The notes under the pieces: model-generated
Database searches by the model: none
What the model saw: the letters and a program-made list of their open reading frames with translations, nothing else
What the model was told of the DNA's origin: nothing
NCBI GenBank assembly: GCA_013791955.1
Contig: VMSW01000007.1
Location: 1,364,001-1,428,000, forward strand
Origin: Propionicimonas sp.
GTDB taxonomy: Bacteria > Actinomycetota > Actinomycetes > Propionibacteriales > Propionibacteriaceae
Direction of reading: 5' to 3'
Length of the DNA stretch: 64,000 nt
Part shown: in pieces, positions 45,907 through 58,520 of the stretch
Layout of the letters: every line of letters starts with the position of its first letter
How positions within the stretch are numbered: position 1 is the stretch's first letter
Position numbers and translations under genes: made by a program

Positions 45907-47592
45907 ATGACCGAGTTGGATGCCTACAGCGATTTCATCCGCGATCGGGTCCGAAAGGACCTTGAGGAAGGCACCTACTCCGGCCGAGTCCAGACCAGGT
46001 TCCCGCCTGAGCCCAATGGCTACCTCCACATCGGCCATGCCAAAGCGATCACAGTTGACTTCGGCACGGCCGAGCAGTTTGGCGGCATCTGCAACTTGCG
46101 GCTGGACGACACCAACCCAGACACCGAGGAGACCGAGTACTTCACCTCGATCCTGGCCGACATTGAATGGCTCGGTTTCCACCCGGCCGCAGTACTGCAC
46201 GCCTCGGACTACTTCGGCCAGCTCTACGAATGGGCTGTGCACTTGATTTCCCAGGGACTGGCCTATGTGGATGATTCCGACACGGAGACCATCTCCACCC
46301 AGCGCGGCGGCTTCGGTAAGCCCGGCATCGACAGTCCCTTCCGCAGTCGGCCGATCGAGGAGAACCTCGACCTGTTCGCCCGGATGCGCGCCGGGGAGTT
46401 CCCAGATGGTGCCAAAGTGCTGCGCGCCAAGATCGACATGAACCACGAGAACATGGCCCTGCGCGACCCGGTGATGTACCGCATCCGCCATTCGCACCAC
46501 TTCCGCACCGGTGACCAGTGGTGCATCTACCCCACTTATGACTGGGCGCACGGCCAAAGTGATGCCATCGAGAAGGTCACCCACTCCATCTGCACGCTGG
46601 AGTTCGACACCCATCGCCCGCTTTACGACTGGTACCTGAGCAAGCTCCCGCTGCCGGCCGAGAAGCCACAGCAGATCGAGTTTGCCCGCTTGGAGCTCAC
46701 CCACACCGTCACCAGCAAGCGCCGGTTGGCCAAGTTGGTGGCCGAAGGCACCGTTGATGGCTGGGACGATCCTCGGATGCCAACGTTGGGCGGCCTGCGC
46801 CGCCGCGGCTACCCGGCCAAAGCGCTGCGCGACTTCTGTATCGAGATTGGCACCACCCGAACCAACAGCCGTCAGAACATCGAGGCACTGGAGTCCTACG
46901 TCCGTCGCGAGCTAAATGCCAATGCGCCGCGACGGATGGCGGTGCTGCGACCGCTGCGCCTAGTGATCGACGGCTGGCCCACTGACGCCGACGGTTCCCC
47001 GGTGGTGGAGTACTTCGAGGTTGCCAACAGCCCCGACAACCCGGAGTCCGGTACCCGCCAGGTCGCCTTCACCGGAGAGCTGTTCATCGAGGCCGAGGAC
47101 TTCGCGGAAGTGCCGCCGCCGAAGTTCTTCCGCCTCTCAATTGGCCGCGAAGTACGGCTCCGTGGCGCTTACCTGGTCACCGCCACCTCGCTGGAAACCG
47201 ATGCGGCTAGCAACGTCACCGTCGTCCATGCAAGCTACGACCCCGAATCCCGAGGCGGCGACGCCCCGGACGGCCGCAAGGTGAAGTCAACGATGCACTG
47301 GGTCTCCGCACCACACGCGATCGACATCACGGTGGCGCTTTACGATCGGCTATTCACCACACCGATCCCCGGCGAGGCCACCGGAGAGCCTTTGGACGAT
47401 CTGAACCGGAACTCGCGAGAGTTGCTGGCCGGCAGCAAGGCGGAGTCGGCCTTGGCCGGGACGGCGCCCGGCGAAGTCGTGCAGTTCGAACGGCTGGGCT
47501 ACTTCGCTGCTGATGGCGAAACACCCGCACTCTTCCACCGCACCGTGGGCCTGCGCGACGAGTGGGCGGCCATCCAACGCCGGCTTGGCTGA
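45907..47592 (+). CDS. glnS: Glutaminyl-tRNA synthetase
   Basis: This 561-aa class I synthetase forms Gln-tRNA-Gln directly. Motifs: FPPEPNGYLHIGHAKAITVD (HIGH), LRLDDTNPDTEETEY, YDWAHGQSDAIEKVTHSICT (in parts), the tRNA-contact HTVTSKRRLAKLV (KMSKS equivalent) and two C-terminal beta-barrels (GRKVKSTMHWVSAPHAID). GlnRS is scattered among bacteria, having arisen in eukaryotes and spread by transfer; most actinobacteria use GatCAB instead. Start ATG 45907. Confidence 0.95.
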   Translation: MTELDAYSDFIRDRVRKDLEEGTYSGRVQTRFPPEPNGYLHIGHAKAITVDFGTAEQFGGICNLRLDDTNPDTEETEYFTSILADIEWLGFHPAAVLHASDYFGQLYEWAVHLISQGLAYVDDSDTETISTQRGGFGKPGIDSPFRSRPIEENLDLFARMRAGEFPDGAKVLRAKIDMNHENMALRDPVMYRIRHSHHFRTGDQWCIYPTYDWAHGQSDAIEKVTHSICTLEFDTHRPLYDWYLSKLPLPAEKPQQIEFARLELTHTVTSKRRLAKLVAEGTVDGWDDPRMPTLGGLRRRGYPAKALRDFCIEIGTTRTNSRQNIEALESYVRRELNANAPRRMAVLRPLRLVIDGWPTDADGSPVVEYFEVANSPDNPESGTRQVAFTGELFIEAEDFAEVPPPKFFRLSIGREVRLRGAYLVTATSLETDAASNVTVVHASYDPESRGGDAPDGRKVKSTMHWVSAPHAIDITVALYDRLFTTPIPGEATGEPLDDLNRNSRELLAGSKAESALAGTAPGEVVQFERLGYFAADGETPALFHRTVGLRDEWAAIQRRLG

Positions 47593-47603
47593 CCGGAGCC
47601 AAC

Positions 47604-48518
47604 ATGGCGCGAGCTTCCCGAGTCCCTGATCGGCTGGCGCCCTTGGCACTGCCTGCGCTCAACGGCAAGCAGGTGGTCGTCACCGGTGGCAGTGCCGGCA
47701 TCGGTCAGGCCTGCGCCCTAGCCTTGGCTGCCGCTGGCGCCACGGTGGTTTTGGGGGTGCGCAACCTTGCCAAAGGCCAAACCACTGCCGGGCTGATCCG
47801 GGCGGCGACCCCTGGCGCCCAGGTGCGCGTGGAAGAGATCGAACTCGGCTCGCTGGCCGGCATCAACGCTTTCGCCACTCGAGTGGGCACGACCCCAATC
47901 GATTTGTTGATCAACAACGCTGGTCTCAGCAGTAACGACCCAGCAGCGACCACCACCGACGGACTTGAACTCCTGGTGGGCGTGAACTACTTCGGCGCCT
48001 ACGCGCTGACCTGCGGCCTGTGGCCAGCGCTGACAGCTGCCGCTGGTCGGGTAGTGATGCTCGGCTCGTTGATGGCAACTCGCGGCCAAATCAACGCAGA
48101 GTTCGGAGGTCCAACCGGCTCCACTACGCGCTCGTATTCGGATTCCAAACTGGCTGCGGTCCTCTTCGCCTCGGAATTGCACCAGCGCTGCCAGCGGGCC
48201 GGTTCGCCGGTCACCGCAGTAGCCGCGCACCCGGGATGGGCCCAAACCGACATCTTCACCGCCAACGGGCCGCCCGGAGTAGTGAACTGGCTCGGCAAGC
48301 TGTTCGGTGCGCTCCAATCCCCCGCTGACGGTGCCCAGCCAGTGCTAATGGCCGCCACTACCGCTGACCCGGCACCGTATTACGGGCCGCTCAGCCATGG
48401 TGGGCTCGCTGGCCCGGCGGGCGCCGTTGCGCTGCCGCGGGGTGCGCTGGTCGATGGTGCCGGCGCCACAATATGGAAAATCTCCGAGCAACTCACCGGC
48501 GTCACGCTGCGGCCCTAG
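47604..48518 (+). CDS. Short-chain dehydrogenase/reductase
   Basis: This 304-aa classical SDR has the NAD(P) loop VVVTGGSAGIGQACALAL (T-G-G-x-x-x-G-I-G), LLINNAGLSSND, active-site S in MLGSLMAT and YSDSKLA (YxxxK). It resembles retinol-dehydrogenase/WW-oxidoreductase-like SDRs with a C-terminal extension (EQLTGVTLRP). Substrate unknown. ATG 47604 has CGGAG about seven bases upstream, 12 bp after glnS, so the two may be co-transcribed with pfkB. Confidence 0.85.
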   Translation: MARASRVPDRLAPLALPALNGKQVVVTGGSAGIGQACALALAAAGATVVLGVRNLAKGQTTAGLIRAATPGAQVRVEEIELGSLAGINAFATRVGTTPIDLLINNAGLSSNDPAATTTDGLELLVGVNYFGAYALTCGLWPALTAAAGRVVMLGSLMATRGQINAEFGGPTGSTTRSYSDSKLAAVLFASELHQRCQRAGSPVTAVAAHPGWAQTDIFTANGPPGVVNWLGKLFGALQSPADGAQPVLMAATTADPAPYYGPLSHGGLAGPAGAVALPRGALVDGAGATIWKISEQLTGVTLRP

Positions 48519-48528
48519 AGTGTGCGCC

Positions 48529-49455
48529 ATGGAGCCTGCCGTCACCGTAGTCGGGGAAGCCCTCATCGATATCGTGCTGTCACCGTCCGGCGAAGCCGTC
48601 GAACACGTGGGCGGCAGCCCGGCCAATGTTGCCATCGGATTGTCCCGCCTAGACCACCGCACCCGGTTGGCCACCCACATCGGCACCGATGAGCGTGGTG
48701 CGCGGATTGCGTCGGCGTTGGCAGCCGAGGGCGTGCAACTGACCATCGGCAGCCAGGCCGCTGAACGCACGCCCACTGCCACCGCGCGGCTGGACGCGGC
48801 GGGGGTCGCGAACTACGAGTTCGATCTGACCTGGAACCCCACTCCGGACAGCCTCCGACCACCCCCCGGCAGTCACCTACACACCGGTTCCATTGCCGCC
48901 ACGCTGGCGCCGGGTGCCGCTGCGGTCGCCGCCGCCGTGGCCAAAGCTCGTCATCGCTCCACCGTCTCCTACGACCCAAATGTCCGGCCTTCGCTGATGG
49001 GCTCACCCGAGCGGGCCCGACCGGTCATCGAGACGATGATCGCCCTCGCCGATGTCGTAAAGGCCTCGGCCGAGGACACTGAGTGGCTCTACCCGGGCAA
49101 GCCGTTGCCCCAAGTGCTGGCCGACTGGGCCATGCTCGGGCCCGCCGTGGTGGCCGTCACCAGGGGCGGCGCCGACACGCTGCTCCTCGTCGGCGGTGAG
49201 CTGTTTGAACGCCGTCCGCTGCCCTCCAAGGTGGTCGACACCATCGGGGCTGGAGATTCGTTCATGGCCGGTCTGATCTCCGGGCTGTTGGACGGCGGCT
49301 TCCTGGGTGGGCAGGAGGCTCGCGAGCGCCTGCGCTTTGTCCATTTCGACCGGATCGCCGCTGCCGTGGACCGCGCACTGGCTTGCGCAGCCATCACTGT
49401 GTCGCGAGCCGGGGCGAATCCGCCCACCCGTGCCGACCTGCTCATCCAGACGTGA
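48529..49455 (+). CDS. PfkB-family sugar kinase (fructokinase-like)
   Basis: This 308-aa ribokinase/PfkB kinase shows the first PfkB signature near VGGSPANVAIGLSRLDH, and the second, VVDTIGAGDSFMAGLISGLL, with the catalytic aspartate. VSYDPNVRPSLMG and VVAVTRGGADTLLLV are typical of fructokinases. It phosphorylates a sugar or nucleoside with ATP; fructose is the best guess. It begins 11 bp after the SDR stop and ends before a strong hairpin shared with tuf. Confidence 0.82.
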   Translation: MEPAVTVVGEALIDIVLSPSGEAVEHVGGSPANVAIGLSRLDHRTRLATHIGTDERGARIASALAAEGVQLTIGSQAAERTPTATARLDAAGVANYEFDLTWNPTPDSLRPPPGSHLHTGSIAATLAPGAAAVAAAVAKARHRSTVSYDPNVRPSLMGSPERARPVIETMIALADVVKASAEDTEWLYPGKPLPQVLADWAMLGPAVVAVTRGGADTLLLVGGELFERRPLPSKVVDTIGAGDSFMAGLISGLLDGGFLGGQEARERLRFVHFDRIAAAVDRALACAAITVSRAGANPPTRADLLIQT

Positions 49456-49478
49456 GCGCCGCCAGCTACTGAAGTCGG

Positions 49479-49520
49479 AAAAGCGACAGCGCCGGTCCCC
49501 AAGGGAACCGGCGCTGTCGC
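49479..49520 (-). terminator. Terminator between tuf and the convergent pfkB gene
   Basis: A perfect 14-bp stem (GCGACAGCGCCGGT 49483-49496 with 49507-49520) plus inner CCC/GGG pairs, followed by TTTT on the minus strand. It lies 16 bp past the tuf stop and 28 bp past pfkB and could serve both. Confidence 0.85.
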
Positions 49521-49535
49521 AGCCTAGCTAGAAGA

Positions 49536-50729
49536 TCACTTGAGGATCTTCACCACGCGACCGGCGCCCACGGTCCGGCCACCCTCGCGGATGGCGAACT
49601 TCAGGCCGTCTTCCATGGCGATCGGCTTGTTCAGGTGCACGGTCATGTCGGTGGTGTCACCGGGCATCACCATGTCGGTGCCCTCCGGCAGCTCAACCAC
49701 ACCGGTCACGTCGGTGGTGCGGAAGTAGAACTGCGGGCTGTACTTGGTGAAGAACGGCTTGTGACGGCCACCCTCCTCCTTGGTCAGCACGTAGACGTTG
49801 GCATCGAAATCGGTGTGCGGGGTGGTCGAACCCGGCTTGATCACGACCATGCCGCGCTCAACCTCGTCCTTCTTGGTGCCACGCAGCAGCAGGCCGACAT
49901 TCTCACCCGCACGACCCTCGTCGAGGATCTTGCGGAACATCTCAACACCGGTGATGGTGCTGGTCAGCTTCTTGTCAGCAATGCCGATGATGTCGACGGT
50001 CTCGCCGGTCTTGACGATGCCACGCTCGATACGGCCGGTCACCACGGTGCCACGACCGGTGATGGTGAACACGTCCTCAATCGGCATCAGGAACGGCTTC
50101 TCAGTGTCGCGCTCCGGCTGCGGGATGTACTCATCAACTGCGTTCATGAGTTCCAGGACAGCTTCGGACCACTTGGCGTCGCCGTTCATCGCCGGGAAGG
50201 CAGCCACCCGAACGATCGGGCAGTTGTCGCCGTCGAACTCCTGCGAGCTGAGCAGCTCACGGACTTCGAGCTCGACGAGCTCAATGAGCTCCTCGTCGTC
50301 GACCATGTCGCACTTGTTCAGCGCAACCACGATCGCCGGGACGCCTACCTGGCGGGCCAGCAGCACGTGCTCGCGAGTCTGGGGCATCGGGCCGTCGGTG
50401 GCGGCCACGACCAGGATCGCACCGTCCATCTGAGCAGCACCGGTGATCATGTTCTTCACGTAGTCAGCGTGACCGGGGCAGTCAACGTGAGCGTAGTGAC
50501 GCGCCTCGGTCTGGTACTCGACGTGCGCGATGGAGATCGTGATACCGCGCTGGCGCTCTTCGGGCGCCTTGTCGATCTGGTCGAACGCCGAAACCGCATT
50601 CAGCTCGGGGTACTTGTCGTGGAGCACCTTCGTAATCGCCGCGGTGAGCGTGGTCTTGCCGTGGTCGATATGCCCGATGGTGCCGATGTTGCAGTGCGGC
50701 TTGGTCCGCTCGAACTTGGCCTTTGCCAC
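49536..50729 (-). CDS. tuf: Translation elongation factor Tu
   Basis: EF-Tu delivers aminoacyl-tRNA to the ribosome. The 397-aa protein has P-loop [16 protein letters not shown], the [14 protein letters not shown] switch I region, [20 protein letters not shown] and conserved domains 2 and 3 ([12 protein letters not shown] at the end). GTG 50729 with AAAAAGGAG six bases upstream. A 132-bp gap to fusA contains a hairpin (around 50802-50825), which could allow separate regulation. Confidence 0.98.
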   Translation of the reverse strand: MAKAKFERTKPHCNIGTIGHIDHGKTTLTAAITKVLHDKYPELNAVSAFDQIDKAPEERQRGITISIAHVEYQTEARHYAHVDCPGHADYVKNMITGAAQMDGAILVVAATDGPMPQTREHVLLARQVGVPAIVVALNKCDMVDDEELIELVELEVRELLSSQEFDGDNCPIVRVAAFPAMNGDAKWSEAVLELMNAVDEYIPQPERDTEKPFLMPIEDVFTITGRGTVVTGRIERGIVKTGETVDIIGIADKKLTSTITGVEMFRKILDEGRAGENVGLLLRGTKKDEVERGMVVIKPGSTTPHTDFDANVYVLTKEEGGRHKPFFTKYSPQFYFRTTDVTGVVELPEGTDMVMPGDTTDMTVHLNKPIAMEDGLKFAIREGGRTVGAGRVVKILK

Positions 50730-50861
50730 TTGGGCTCCTTTTTCGGATAGTCGCCACGCGCTACTCGCGGGGCGTTGCTTACACTTCTGACTGCATGGTC
50801 ATGGTCCGCGCCAGAGCACGGACCAGGACAAGTTTTCTCTACCGGCCGACCTGAGTCAAAC

Positions 50862-52976
<2,115 letters not shown>

Positions 52977-53035
52977 TTCGGGCTCAACCTTCCATTGCTG
53001 CTGCACCCTGTTTTCAGGGCGCCCTGTTTCAGAGG

Positions 53036-53067
53036 ACAGGGCACGGCGTTGGTCTGCCGTGCCCTGT
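53036..53067 (-). repeat. Hairpin between rpsG and fusA
   Basis: A 12-bp perfect stem, ACAGGGCACGGC (53036-53047) with 53056-53067, eight-base loop, 23 bp past rpsG. There is no T run on either strand, so it may be a processing or attenuation structure in the str operon mRNA. Confidence 0.65.
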
Positions 53068-53089
53068 GTTGTTCATGAGCTGGTTAGGT

Positions 53090-53560
53090 TCACCAGCGGT
53101 AGTGGGCGAACGCACGGTTCGCTTCAGCCATCTTGTGAGTGTCTTCACGACGCTTCACCGAAGCGCCCAAGCCGTTGGACGCATCCAGCAGCTCGTTCAT
53201 CAGGCGCTCGGTCATGGTCTTCTCACGACGCTGACGGGAGAAGGTCACCAGCCAACGCAGAGCCAGGGTGTTAGCCCGGACCGGCTTCACCTCGATCGGC
53301 ACCTGGTAGGTGGCACCACCGACGCGGCGGCTCTTCACCTCAAGGGCGGGACGGATGTTGTCCAGCGCCTTCTTCAGGGTCTGAACCGGATCGATTCCGG
53401 TCTTGGACCGGGTGCCCTCAAGGGCGTCGTAAACGATGCTCTGCGCGGTGGTCTTCTTGCCGTCCAGCAGGATCTTGCTGACCAGTTGGGAGACCAACGG
53501 CGAGCCGTAGACCGGATCGACAACGATTGGACGCTTCGGGGCGGGACCCTTGCGAGGCAT
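53090..53560 (-). CDS. rpsG: 30S ribosomal protein S7
   Basis: S7, 156 aa, organises the 3' domain of 16S rRNA near the exit site. Motifs: [60 protein letters not shown], and the end [18 protein letters not shown] 53560 shares a base with the rpsL stop (TAATG), with AAGGAG upstream. Confidence 0.98.
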   Translation of the reverse strand: MPRKGPAPKRPIVVDPVYGSPLVSQLVSKILLDGKKTTAQSIVYDALEGTRSKTGIDPVQTLKKALDNIRPALEVKSRRVGGATYQVPIEVKPVRANTLALRWLVTFSRQRREKTMTERLMNELLDASNGLGASVKRREDTHKMAEANRAFAHYRW

Positions 53561-53931
53561 TACTTCTCCTTCTTCGCGCCGTAGCGGCTACGAGCCTGCT
53601 TGCGGTTCTTCACACCTTGGGTGTCAAGGGAGCCGCGGATGATCTTGTAGCGCACACCAGGCAGGTCCTTCACTCGACCACCCCGCACCAGCACCATCGA
53701 GTGCTCCTGCAGGTTGTGGCCAACACCTGGAATGTAGGCAGTCACCTCAACACCGGAGGAGAGTCGCACGCGCGCCACCTTGCGAAGGGCCGAGTTCGGC
53801 TTCTTCGGGGTGGTGGTGTACACCCGGGTGCAAACACCGCGGCGCTGCGGGGAACCCTTCAGCGCAGGGGTCTTGTTTTTGCTGACCTTGTCAGTGCGGC
53901 CCTTGCGGACCAGCTGCTGGATGGTGGGCAC
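53560..53931 (-). CDS. rpsL: 30S ribosomal protein S12
   Basis: S12, 123 aa, sits at the decoding centre. Motifs: [40 protein letters not shown] (site of streptomycin-resistance lysine, K43 type, wild type here) and [20 protein letters not shown] (K88 region reads [10 protein letters not shown]). Start GTG 53931. Confidence 0.98.
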   Translation of the reverse strand: MPTIQQLVRKGRTDKVSKNKTPALKGSPQRRGVCTRVYTTTPKKPNSALRKVARVRLSSGVEVTAYIPGVGHNLQEHSMVLVRGGRVKDLPGVRYKIIRGSLDTQGVKNRKQARSRYGAKKEK

Positions 53932-54067
53932 CGGCTGGTATCTCTTTCCGTCGGAGGTTTTCGTGGCGCGCGCCGAGCGCCACCAGTCTTAGTCCTTCAC
54001 TACAGCTAAGGACGAGGCCGGACGCGGCGCACGCACGCATGGTTCGGTCTCCCGAACACAGCTAATA

Positions 54068-54096
54068 AGGCTACTGGAACGCCTGAGTACCGTCAA
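54068..54096 (-). promoter_or_regulatory. Promoter of rpsL-rpsG-fusA-tuf
   Basis: Minus strand: TTGACG (54096-54091), 17-bp spacer, TAGCCT (54073-54068). Initiation near 54061 gives a leader of about 130 nt. It lies after the rpiB stop, so the str operon can be transcribed apart from rpoBC-rpiB. Confidence 0.75.
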
Positions 54097-54117
54097 AACG
54101 GACCCAGGCGGGAGCCC

Positions 54118-54564
54118 TCAGGTAGAGGACCCTTCAATCTCACTAATCAAATTCACCCGACGGGCGTGGCGACCACCTTCGAACTCAGTGGCCAACCATT
54201 CCCGAACGATTTGTCGACCGAGGCCGACACCAACAACTCGAGCGCCCAACGCCAACACATTGGCGTCGTTGTGGGCACGCGACATCACTGCACTGAACGG
54301 CTCGGAGCAGACCACGGCCCTGATGCCGGGTACCTTGTTGGCCGCGATCGAAATCCCGACTCCGGTACCGCAGACCAACAAGCCACGGTCGTACTCCCCT
54401 GCCGCCACCAGACGACCGACTCTCTCGCCGTTCACCGGATAGTCGATGGACTCACCGGCTTGCGGACCGAGATCGACCACTTCGTGGCCGAGCTCGACCG
54501 CCTCGGCGGCGATCTCCTTGCGGAGATCGACGCCAGCGTGATCGGAAGCCACAACAATCCGCAT
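54118..54564 (-). CDS. rpiB: Ribose-5-phosphate isomerase B
   Basis: This 148-aa RpiB/LacAB-family isomerase interconverts ribose-5-phosphate and ribulose-5-phosphate. Motifs: RIVVASDHAGVDLRKEI, the phosphate and catalytic loop YDRGLLVCGTGVGISIAANK (cysteine present), VCSEPFSAVMSRAHNDANVL and ALGARVVGVGLG. It starts two bases after the rpoC stop, an unusual place for this gene, and would be co-expressed with RNA polymerase subunits. Confidence 0.92.
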   Translation of the reverse strand: MRIVVASDHAGVDLRKEIAAEAVELGHEVVDLGPQAGESIDYPVNGERVGRLVAAGEYDRGLLVCGTGVGISIAANKVPGIRAVVCSEPFSAVMSRAHNDANVLALGARVVGVGLGRQIVREWLATEFEGGRHARRVNLISEIEGSST

Positions 54565-54566
54565 GA

Positions 54567-57500
54567 TCAGCGCAGCTCGCCGGTGTCGTACTCGTCCAGA
54601 CCGATCGACGGCCCCCCGACACTAAGGTCGTAATCGTAGGGGTCGTAGGTCAGGTCGTAGGCCGCCGCCCTGGCTTCCGCAGTCGGTTCGACGCGGATGT
54701 TGCGGTACCGATCCAAACCGGTGCCGGCCGGGATCAGCTTGCCCAGGATCACGTTCTCCTTCAGGCCGACCAGCGAATCGGACTTGGCGTGGATCGCCGC
54801 GTCGGTCAACACCTTGGTGGTCTCCTGGAAGGAAGCCGCGCTAAGCCACGATTCGGTGGCCAGCGAAGCCTTGGTGATACCCATCAGCACCGGACGTCCC
54901 TGAGCAGGGGTCTTGTTCTCGGTGATCATCTGACGGTTCTCCGTCTCGAAGGTCTTCCGGTCGACAAGTTCGCCAGGCAGCATCGAAGTCTCACCGGACT
55001 CAATCACCGTGACTCGGCGCAGCATCTGCCGAATGATGATCTCGATGTGCTTGTCATGGATCGGGGCGCCCTGGGTGCGATACACCGCCTGGACCTCCTC
55101 GACGAGATGCTCCTGCACCTTGCGCAAGCCCGATACGCGAAGCACATCCTGCGGATCAGGAGTACCGGCGTAAAGCTGCTCACCAGCAGCGACATGCGCA
55201 CCATCAGCGATGGAGTGCTGGAAGCCGGCCTTGTCCTCCCACTCCAGGCGCACGCGCCGCGGCAGCAGGTATTCCAGATCCGGCTCGCCATCGTCACGGA
55301 CGAGGATGAGCTTGCGGGTGCGCTCGCCTTCGTCGATCCGAACCCTGCCAGCAGCCTCCGCAATCGGAGCCTTGCCCTTTGGCGAGCGAGCCTCGAAGAG
55401 CTCGACCACACGCGGAAGACCCTGGGTGATGTCGTCGCCAGCCACACCACCGGTGTGGAAGGTACGCATCGTCAGCTGGGTGCCGGGCTCACCAATCGAC
55501 TGGGCCGCCACGATGCCGACGGCTTCGCCGACATCGACCAGCTTGCCGGTGGCCAGTGAGCGGCCGTAGCACATCGCACAGGTGCCGGTGGCGGCCTCAC
55601 AGGTGAGGACCGAGCGGACCTTCACCTCAGTGATGCCGTGCTTCAACAGCTTCTTGATGTTTACATCGCCCAGATCGACGCCAGCTTCAACCAGCACCTT
55701 GCCCTCAGCGCTAACCACATTGGTGGCCAACGTGCGGGAGTAGACACTGGTCTCATTGTCACGAGCCGCAACCAGCTTGCCATTCTTGCCTTCGGCCGCG
55801 ATCGGCCTGATCAGGCCACGCTCGGTCTGGCAATCCTCTTCGCGGATGATCACGTCCTGAGAGACGTCAACCAGACGACGAGTCAGGTAGCCGGAGTCGG
55901 CCGTCCGCAGTGCGGTATCGGCCTGCCCCTTGCGACCACCGTGGGTGGAGATGAAGTACTCCAGAACGCTCAAGCCCTCACGGAAGTTGGACTTGATCGG
56001 GCGCGGAATGATCTCACCCTTCGGGTTGGCCACCAAGCCTCGCATGGCCGCAATCTGACGCATCTGGGTCATGTTCCCTCGAGCGCCGGAGTGCACCATC
56101 ATGAAGATCGGGTTGTCCTTGGTGAAGTTCGCCTCCATGGCCGCAGTCAGCTCAGCGGTGGCGTCATTCCACAGCTGAATCAGCTCCTGGGAACGTTCCT
56201 CATCGGTCACCTTGCCGCGTTCGTACTGCTTGGTGATCTTGGCTGCCCGAACCTCGTAGGAAGCCATGATCTCCGGCTTGGAAGGCGGAGTCTGGACGTC
56301 CGAGATCGACACGGTGACGCCGGACCGGGTGGCCCACTTGAAACCGAGAGCCTTGAGCCGGTCCAGGGTGACCGCAACTTCTACCTTCGGGTAGCGCTCG
56401 GCGAGATCGTTGACAATCTGGCTGAGCTTCTTGCGATCGACCTCGACGTTGACGTAGGGGTAATCGGCCGGCAGCGCCTCATTGAACAGCGCCCGTCCCA
56501 AGGTGGTCTCCAGCAGGACGCTGCCGTCAGCGCGCAGCTCAAACCCGGCCGGCGGAACCACACCGGTGAGCCGGATCCGGCAAATCGCACCAATGGCAAG
56601 CTGACCGCGGTCGAAGGCCATGTAGGCCTCTGCGACCGAGCTGAACGCATGACCTTCACCTACCGCACCTGACTTCTCCAGGGTGAGGAAGTAGTGACCG
56701 ATAACCATGTCCTGGGTGGGCAGGGTCACCGGACGACCGTCGGCGGGCTTGAGGATGTTGTTGGTGCTCAGCATCAAGATGCGGGCTTCAGCCTGGGCCT
56801 CGGCGCTCAGCGGCAGGTGCACTGCCATCTGGTCACCGTCGAAGTCGGCGTTGAAGGCGGTGCAGACCAGTGGGTGCAGCTGGATGGCCTTGCCTTCAAT
56901 GAGCTGCGGCTCGAACGCCTGAATACCCAGACGGTGAAGGGTAGGTGCTCGGTTCAGCAGCACCGGATGCTCAGCGATGACCTCTTCAAGGACATCCCAA
57001 ACCACCGGACGCTGGCGCTCGACCATTCGCTTGGCGCTCTTGATGTTCTGCGCCAAGTTCAGGTCGTCCAGGCGCTTCATCACGAAGGGCTTGAACAGCT
57101 CCAGAGCCATGTTCTTCGGCAGACCACACTGGTGCAGCTTCAACTGCGGGCCGACCACGATGACCGAACGGCCGGAGTAGTCAACGCGCTTGCCCAACAG
57201 GTTCTGCCGGAACCGGCCCTGCTTGCCCTTGAGCATGTCGGAGATCGACTTCAGCGGACGGTTGCCAGGACCGGTGACCGGACGGCCACGACGGCCGTTG
57301 TCGAACAGCGAGTCGACGGCTTCCTGAAGCATGCGCTTCTCGTTGTTGACGATGATCTCCGGAGCGCCCAGATCGAGCAGTCGCTTCAGCCGGTTGTTCC
57401 GGTTGATCACTCGGCGGTACAGGTCGTTCAGGTCGGAGGTAGCGAAGCGGCCACCGTCCAGCTGAACCATCGGGCGCAGGTCGGGCGGGATCACCGGGAC

Positions 57501-58448
57501 GGCGTCCAGCACCATACCGAGCGGGCTGTTAGTGGTGTTCAGGAAGGCCGAAACCACCTTCAGACGCTTCAGCGCCCGGGTCTTGCGCTGACCCTTGCCG
57601 GTCTTGATGATCTCCCGCAGATTCTCCGATTCAGCCTGCAGATCGAAGGTGCCAAGGCGCTTCTTGATCGCCTCAGCGCCCATGTAGCCCTCGAAGTACT
57701 TGCCGAAGCGTGCCTTCATCTCCCGGTAGAGGATCTCGTCACCCTCAAGATCCTGGATCTTGAGCGCCTTGAACCGGGCCCACACCGCATCCAGCCGATC
57801 AAGATCCCGCTGGGCCTGGGTCCGCAGCTGGCGAACTTCGCGCTCACCGGCGTCACGGACGCGCTTCTTGACGTCGGTCTTGGCACCCTCGGCTTCGAGC
57901 TGAGCGATGTCCTCTTCCAGCTTCCGCAACCGCGCCTCGGCGTCGGAATCCCGGCGAGACTCGAGCTGCTTGCGCTCGACCTCCACCTTGGCTTCCAGCG
58001 AGGGCAGGTCGCGGTGGCGGGCTTCTGCGTCAACCGCAGTGATCATGTACGCGGCGAAGTAGATGACCTTCTCCAGGTCCTTCGGCGCGATGTCCAGCAG
58101 GTAACCCAGCCGGCTCGGCACACCCTTGAAGTACCAGATGTGAGTCACTGGAGCGGCGAGCTCGACGTGGCCCATCCGATCACGACGCACGTTGGAGCGG
58201 GTCACCTCAACGCCACAGCGCTCACAGATGATGCCCTTGAAGCGCACCCGCTTGTACTTGCCACAGTTGCACTCCCAGTCCCTGGTGGGACCGAAAATCT
58301 TCTCGCAGAACAAGCCGTCGCGCTCAGGCTTAAGCGTGCGGTAGTTGATGGTCTCGGGCTTCTTTACCTCGCCGTGTGACCATTCGCGGATCTGATCGGC
58401 GGTAGCCAGCCCGATCCGAAGCTCGTCGTAGGAGTTCACGTCCAGCAC
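54567..58448 (-). CDS. rpoC: RNA polymerase beta' subunit
   Basis: Catalytic subunit of RNA polymerase, 1293 aa. N-terminal zinc site [20 protein letters not shown], clamp and rudder region ([20 protein letters not shown]), active-site [16 protein letters not shown] with three aspartates binding magnesium, trigger loop region ([20 protein letters not shown]), and second zinc site [16 protein letters not shown]. No insertions beyond the actinobacterial pattern (a charged coiled insert at residues about 140-230). GTG 58448, 72 bp after rpoB. Confidence 0.98.
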   Translation of the reverse strand: MLDVNSYDELRIGLATADQIREWSHGEVKKPETINYRTLKPERDGLFCEKIFGPTRDWECNCGKYKRVRFKGIICERCGVEVTRSNVRRDRMGHVELAAPVTHIWYFKGVPSRLGYLLDIAPKDLEKVIYFAAYMITAVDAEARHRDLPSLEAKVEVERKQLESRRDSDAEARLRKLEEDIAQLEAEGAKTDVKKRVRDAGEREVRQLRTQAQRDLDRLDAVWARFKALKIQDLEGDEILYREMKARFGKYFEGYMGAEAIKKRLGTFDLQAESENLREIIKTGKGQRKTRALKRLKVVSAFLNTTNSPLGMVLDAVPVIPPDLRPMVQLDGGRFATSDLNDLYRRVINRNNRLKRLLDLGAPEIIVNNEKRMLQEAVDSLFDNGRRGRPVTGPGNRPLKSISDMLKGKQGRFRQNLLGKRVDYSGRSVIVVGPQLKLHQCGLPKNMALELFKPFVMKRLDDLNLAQNIKSAKRMVERQRPVVWDVLEEVIAEHPVLLNRAPTLHRLGIQAFEPQLIEGKAIQLHPLVCTAFNADFDGDQMAVHLPLSAEAQAEARILMLSTNNILKPADGRPVTLPTQDMVIGHYFLTLEKSGAVGEGHAFSSVAEAYMAFDRGQLAIGAICRIRLTGVVPPAGFELRADGSVLLETTLGRALFNEALPADYPYVNVEVDRKKLSQIVNDLAERYPKVEVAVTLDRLKALGFKWATRSGVTVSISDVQTPPSKPEIMASYEVRAAKITKQYERGKVTDEERSQELIQLWNDATAELTAAMEANFTKDNPIFMMVHSGARGNMTQMRQIAAMRGLVANPKGEIIPRPIKSNFREGLSVLEYFISTHGGRKGQADTALRTADSGYLTRRLVDVSQDVIIREEDCQTERGLIRPIAAEGKNGKLVAARDNETSVYSRTLATNVVSAEGKVLVEAGVDLGDVNIKKLLKHGITEVKVRSVLTCEAATGTCAMCYGRSLATGKLVDVGEAVGIVAAQSIGEPGTQLTMRTFHTGGVAGDDITQGLPRVVELFEARSPKGKAPIAEAAGRVRIDEGERTRKLILVRDDGEPDLEYLLPRRVRLEWEDKAGFQHSIADGAHVAAGEQLYAGTPDPQDVLRVSGLRKVQEHLVEEVQAVYRTQGAPIHDKHIEIIIRQMLRRVTVIESGETSMLPGELVDRKTFETENRQMITENKTPAQGRPVLMGITKASLATESWLSAASFQETTKVLTDAAIHAKSDSLVGLKENVILGKLIPAGTGLDRYRNIRVEPTAEARAAAYDLTYDPYDYDLSVGGPSIGLDEYDTGELR

Positions 58449-58520
58449 GTTGCTTCTCTTTCCCCTGCAGTCAGGAAATCTGGTTTGTCTGAGTTGTCTG
58501 TTTGACTGAGTTGGTGCAAC

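Noticed and set aside
56694-58379. 561-codon plus-strand open frame inside rpoC
   Set aside because: Exact antisense of highly conserved rpoC sequence; leucine/valine/histidine bias is the mirror of the real gene, with no ribosome site or domain.
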